A DNA stretch of 10,771 nucleotides from Saccoglossus kowalevskii (lineage: Eukaryota; Hemichordata; Enteropneusta; Harrimaniidae). The position numbers and the translations under genes are program-made. The DNA lies in the NCBI RefSeq assembly GCF_000003605.2, contig NW_003140813.1, positions 343,272 through 354,042 of the forward strand. The letters are read 5' to 3'. Below, one piece after another: positions 8,153-10,771 of the stretch. Under the pieces are notes generated by a model. That model was not told the origin of the DNA and made no database searches. It saw nothing but the letters and a program-made list of their open reading frames with translations. How positions within the stretch are numbered: the stretch's first letter is position 1; the number at the start of each line of letters is the position of its first letter.

Positions 8153-9168
8153 CCTACATTTCGGACAACGCTGTGCATTGTTTTGACCATAACTTCTTTC
8201 TTTGGACCACATTTTCAGCAATTTATCCCCCTTTCTATAATCCCTGCAGCTAATTCCTTCATGCCATGGAGCATGGCAGGGAAAGCACCACACAAGATAA
8301 CACTCCGTACAGGTCACCTTGGCTTCATTAGGATTCAGTTTAGCCTTGGCGAACACATCTTTATCATGTGCAAACAGGTGGCTACATCGAGGACACGTTT
8401 TCATGTGTGGTTCCTTATTTGCCTCCATAAGAAACCGATGGAATTTCTCTCTACCGCTGTTGTCGAGACGGAAAACGATCTCATCCCGACTAACATATGC
8501 ATTGCAAAACGGGTTCAGGCAGGGTAGTTTAACAATTTTTTGGTTTACCTGTACATTGAAATATTCCTGTAAACAGCTGTCGCACACAGGAACGGAACAG
8601 CAAGTGCGTAAATGAAGATCACCGACAATTAAGCAAATTTGGCACTCCGCCTCCACGAGCTTTCCCTGTTCGAAGAGAGGCAATTTCGGTAGGTCAGAAT
8701 CAAGAGGGGCGCCGATAACAATTTGCCCCAAATCTCAAAGCCGTCATAATGATAGTTATCGAGAACGGGGTCGAACACATGTCGCACAAAGAAATCATCG
8801 ATGTCAGAAAATGTCTCATAGTCGGAAATATCGCTAACAGAATCATCCGAGTCCCGGGTCTGATTTCTTCGTGCTAGTTTCGACCATGTGTTCAAGTTCG
8901 AATTTTTCCGTATGGTTCCATCGTCAGGCACACCTGGGCTTGATGACCCAGTTGGAATTGAATTATGCGAGCTGCCAGAGCCGTCATATACACTGTCGCC
9001 TTCACGTCTATCGGCACTGGGGTCACAAGAACCGCCATCTTGTTCATTCAAGAAGAATTCAACGTCAATTTTTTGCAGAAAATCATCGAACTGCGACTTG
9101 TCCTCTTCCTCGAAAGTCTCACTTGTGCTGGCCACGGAATCAACATCCTCCATTTCGTCGTTCGCCAT
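8153..9168 (-). CDS. RNF217: RNF217-like RBR E3 ubiquitin ligase, first coding exon (partial, apparent frameshift)
   Basis: RBR ligases take ubiquitin from an E2 on RING1, pass it to a cysteine in RING2 and then to the substrate. Family members of the RNF217 type are usually membrane-anchored at the C-terminus. The start is ATG 9168 (context AAAATGG), with in-frame stops about 80 bp upstream and no earlier Met. Residues 1-146 are acidic and Ser-rich (SDISDYETFSDIDDFF). Frame then changes by -1 near 8731, and the second frame gives 193 codons to the splice donor. RING1 runs from CQIC through CCSVPVCDSC to CLNPFC (about residues 176-222). IBR comprises CPRC, CTEC, CFPC, HAPWH and EGISC (about 259-308). 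RING2 begins with CPKC (about 335-338) and is cut by the intron, so the catalytic cysteine and any membrane segment are not seen. PWHEG followed by YRKGDKLL is very like RNF217 and less like RNF144 or RNF19. The break at 8731 is a real lesion, an assembly error, or an unrecognised intron. Confidence 0.85.
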
Positions 9169-9243
9169 TTTAAAAAATCCTTCGGACGTGCACTGGCGCT
9201 GCTCGCTTGTCGTGCTACCGAAATAAAAAAATGTAAGGCGTTT

Positions 9244-9254
9244 GCCTTTTTATG
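9244..9254 (-). promoter_or_regulatory. TATA-like box upstream of the RNF217-like gene
   Basis: The minus strand reads CATAAAAAGGC, about 76-86 bp before the ATG. If it is used, transcription would start roughly 25-30 bp further on, near 9215-9225, giving a 5' leader of about 50 nt. The motif alone is weak. Its spacing and the sites upstream raise its credibility. Confidence 0.4.
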
Positions 9255-9328
9255 CCCCTCTAGGCTCTAGCTACCCCACCACAGAGCAACCATGTTCCCT
9301 GATGTTAATAAACCTACCGATATAAACA

Positions 9329-9336
9329 TGACGTCG
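9329..9336. promoter_or_regulatory. Half-CRE (TGACGTCG)
   Basis: TGACGTCG matches seven of eight positions of the CREB/ATF palindrome. It lies about 165 bp upstream of the ATG, between the TATA-like box and the full CRE. Confidence 0.4.
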
Positions 9337-9381
9337 TACGCAGCACACAGTTTGTTTATATGCCATGCTAATTTAAGTCTG

Positions 9382-9389
9382 TGACGTCA
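9382..9389. promoter_or_regulatory. Palindromic CRE (TGACGTCA)
   Basis: This is an exact CREB/ATF consensus palindrome about 215 bp upstream of the ATG, in an otherwise AT-rich region. It is followed by a separate inverted repeat, ATTGAATACATTCAAT (9393-9408). Binding is inferred from the motif only. Confidence 0.5.
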
Positions 9390-9411
9390 TGCATTGAATA
9401 CATTCAATTTG

Positions 9412-9416
9412 ATTGG
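9412..9416 (-). promoter_or_regulatory. CCAAT box (inverted on +)
   Basis: ATTGG on the plus strand reads CCAAT toward the gene, about 245 bp upstream of the ATG and 23 bp beyond the CRE. CCAAT plus CRE is a common NF-Y/CREB promoter pairing. The motif is short and could be chance. Confidence 0.35.
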
Positions 9417-10050
9417 ATGATTGTGACTCTGGTGCCCCCGCAACTTTAATTGATTATCATTTTAAAACGTGGCAAATTAAAAGTGTGCTATCGAAAAATG
9501 TCTACAAATAATGTTTATTTATTTCAATTTTAACGTTTATGGTCATTCCTTGGAATGTACGGCTGTATTGAATAAGCGGACACAAGCTGGAAAAACTTGG
9601 CTGTATTACATGATTGCTTTCTAGAAATCTGAAATATTGAATGTTCGAATTATTAAAGAGAAAATCTCCCGCTAACAATGTTTTAAACAAAAAGTATCAT
9701 ATTTTGACAGAATAATTGGCCCCAATTCCCGTTTCCGTGTGTGAATGTTACCCCACGCTTTCCTCAATTTGGTAAAAATAAGATTTGACAGTGTGTCGCT
9801 AGCGGGCGCTATTGAATTGCCGTGCTTATTAATCTGGGCCATATTTTGTTTAATTACGCTGACTGACAGTCTCTACTGTGGCTGACTAAAACACACAAAA
9901 TGTCTCACGTTTACACACATAATGTGAAATATTTATTTATTATTTATTCACGTTCAGCCACACGATCAAAAGAAATGAAATTTACTATAAGAGAAAAGTA
10001 CATACACTACATATAAAAGACGAAACATAAGTGAAAACAATTATTGTATT
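9417..10050. other. Noncoding stretch upstream of the RNF217-like promoter
   Basis: No gene is supported. A 62-codon minus-strand open frame (9502-9690) lacks any domain or a codon pattern unlike its AT-rich surroundings. A tract around 9930-9950 is rich in TTTATT words. Confidence 0.5.
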
Positions 10051-10095
10051 TAGCTCAGTGGATATGCTGTTTGAAAGCCCAGAATCCTGCCCTAC
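10051..10095 (+). other. Weak tRNA-like (possible SINE) fragment
   Basis: TAGCTCAGTGGA (10051-10062) matches 11 of 12 positions of the tRNA A-box consensus. GAATCC with TGCCC follows at 10082, resembling the end of a B box. The spacing is about 18 nt too short for a tRNA and no acceptor stem is evident. It may be a decayed tRNA-derived SINE head or chance. Confidence 0.2.
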
Positions 10096-10298
10096 TTTCC
10101 CGCTATATAAAATAAAAATTAGGAATCAGCAGTTGCCAGTATTGGCTACTTCTCATTATATCAACATATAATTAAAATATTAACACTCTTGTTTAAAAGT
10201 TAAAACCAATTCCAAAATTTACGTAACATACACTGAAATGTCAAGGTATCGCGGGATATGTATTCAAACAGGGATCATTATGCATGTACATGTACTAG

Positions 10299-10395
10299 TA
10301 ATTACGCACTGATCGTCATGCATCCTGCCAGTCGAGGATTAGAATTTGTAAAACAATGTACCTAGTCGCAGGATGTGGTATCGACTTTCAAATCC
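10299..10395 (+). mobile_element. Diverged second copy of an internal segment of the transposon at 3768-5134
   Basis: This segment aligns with 4009-4104 in the same orientation. Shared blocks are TAATTACG, GCATCCTGCCAGTCG, GGATTA, AATTT and ACCTAGTCGCA, at roughly three-quarters identity overall by eye. No CAGGGTTCTCC terminus is seen next to it, so it is a fragment or an internally related family member. Confidence 0.75.
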
Positions 10396-10458
10396 ACGTA
10401 GGCCCGTGAGGGCGCTGCACCGCAACAATAAGACAGGACATATAAACTTTAACTGTCA

Positions 10459-10771
10459 TTTAACTGTCTACTCTTTGCGGATGACAATGTCATACTGTCA
10501 AATCAGGTTCTGGGCTACAAGACAGTCTTAATCTCTTTAATGACTACTGCAAAAAGTGGAAACTGACTGTCAACATCAAAAAAACCAAAGTTATTATTTT
10601 CAACAAAAAGGGGAGAAAAATTAATGATATTTTTTTTCTAGGTGATGAACAAATAGAAGTAGTATCTTCATATACATACTTAGGGATCACCTTTCAGATA
10701 GTGGCAATTTTACAGTCTAATAACCTTGTAAAGAAAGCACAGCGAGCACTAGAGGTCCTAAAACAAACTCT
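10459..10771 (+). pseudogene. Non-LTR (LINE) reverse transcriptase fragment, truncated and frameshifted
   Basis: Translation from 10459 gives FNCLLFADDNVIL, the catalytic A-D-D motif of the reverse transcriptase palm, which would copy element RNA at the target site. A -1 frame change near 10509 leads into a frame open to the window edge with CKKWKLTVNIKKTKV, then FNKKG, and SYTYLGITF. This is the order seen after the catalytic motif in LINE polymerases. The frame upstream of 10459 has a stop at 10450-10452, and no earlier RT motifs (fingers, RT motifs A and B) are seen. That pattern fits the usual 5' truncation of LINE copies. The clade cannot be fixed (CR1, L2 or Jockey-like). The copy is inactive as it stands. 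Confidence 0.85.

Noticed and set aside
8183-8615. Plus-strand open frames opposite the RNF217-like exon (8183-8527, 8319-8615)
   Set aside because: They are antisense shadows of the RBR coding sequence with no domains of their own.
8725-8733. Programmed -1 ribosomal frameshift at the RNF217-like frame break
   Set aside because: The codons there (ATT TGG GGC) do not form an X XXY YYZ slippery site in the upstream frame.
8871-9270. Plus-strand open frames opposite the acidic N-terminus (8871-9173, 8888-9226, 8965-9270)
   Set aside because: Three overlapping antisense frames over one coding exon with no recognisable protein.

Overview
This is an AT-rich, repeat-dense window from a eukaryotic, animal genome. 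One protein-coding gene is convincing: the first coding exon of an RNF217-like RBR (RING-IBR-RING) E3 ubiquitin ligase on the minus strand (9168 down to 8153). It ends in a consensus GTAAGT splice donor. The miniature elements carrying TTTTCGC motifs, the abundant minisatellites and the LINE fragment suggest a marine invertebrate, perhaps a mollusc or another lophotrochozoan. The lineage is inferred and is not proven by the sequence.

Right side (about 8150 to 10771). The RNF217-like exon holds an acidic, serine-rich N-terminus, a complete RING1, a complete IBR and the first two RING2 cysteines. The remaining RING2 exon(s), with the catalytic cysteine, are not seen in the window. The exon is split by an apparent one-base frame problem at about 8731. 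Upstream of its start codon lie a TATA-like box, a half-CRE, a full palindromic CRE (TGACGTCA) and an inverted CCAAT box, together a plausible promoter. Further right are weak tRNA-like sequence, a diverged copy of an internal segment of the transposon at 3768-5134, and a 5'-truncated, frameshifted non-LTR reverse transcriptase fragment running off the edge.

Left side (1 to 8152). No gene is supported here. If the RNF217-like gene is intact, this is all first intron, more than 8.1 kb long. It holds, in order: a two-copy direct repeat; a 26-bp minisatellite; two copies of a TTTTCGC miniature element, one with 24-bp terminal inverted repeats and a TA target site; a 309-bp CAGG-ended element; an 81-89 bp tandem repeat; a 39-bp minisatellite split by a 1367-bp CAGGG-ended transposon with no visible transposase; a 1.49-kb, 37-bp minisatellite with higher-order structure; and a TA microsatellite.

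The most notable observations are structural. In two units of the 39-bp minisatellite the same 17-bp block is exactly inverted in place. The transposon sits inside that array, which looks homogenised on its right side only. The 37-bp array has superimposed 7-unit and 9-unit higher-order periods and ends in a strong hairpin. I found no CRISPR array, bacterial operon or clear new gene system.
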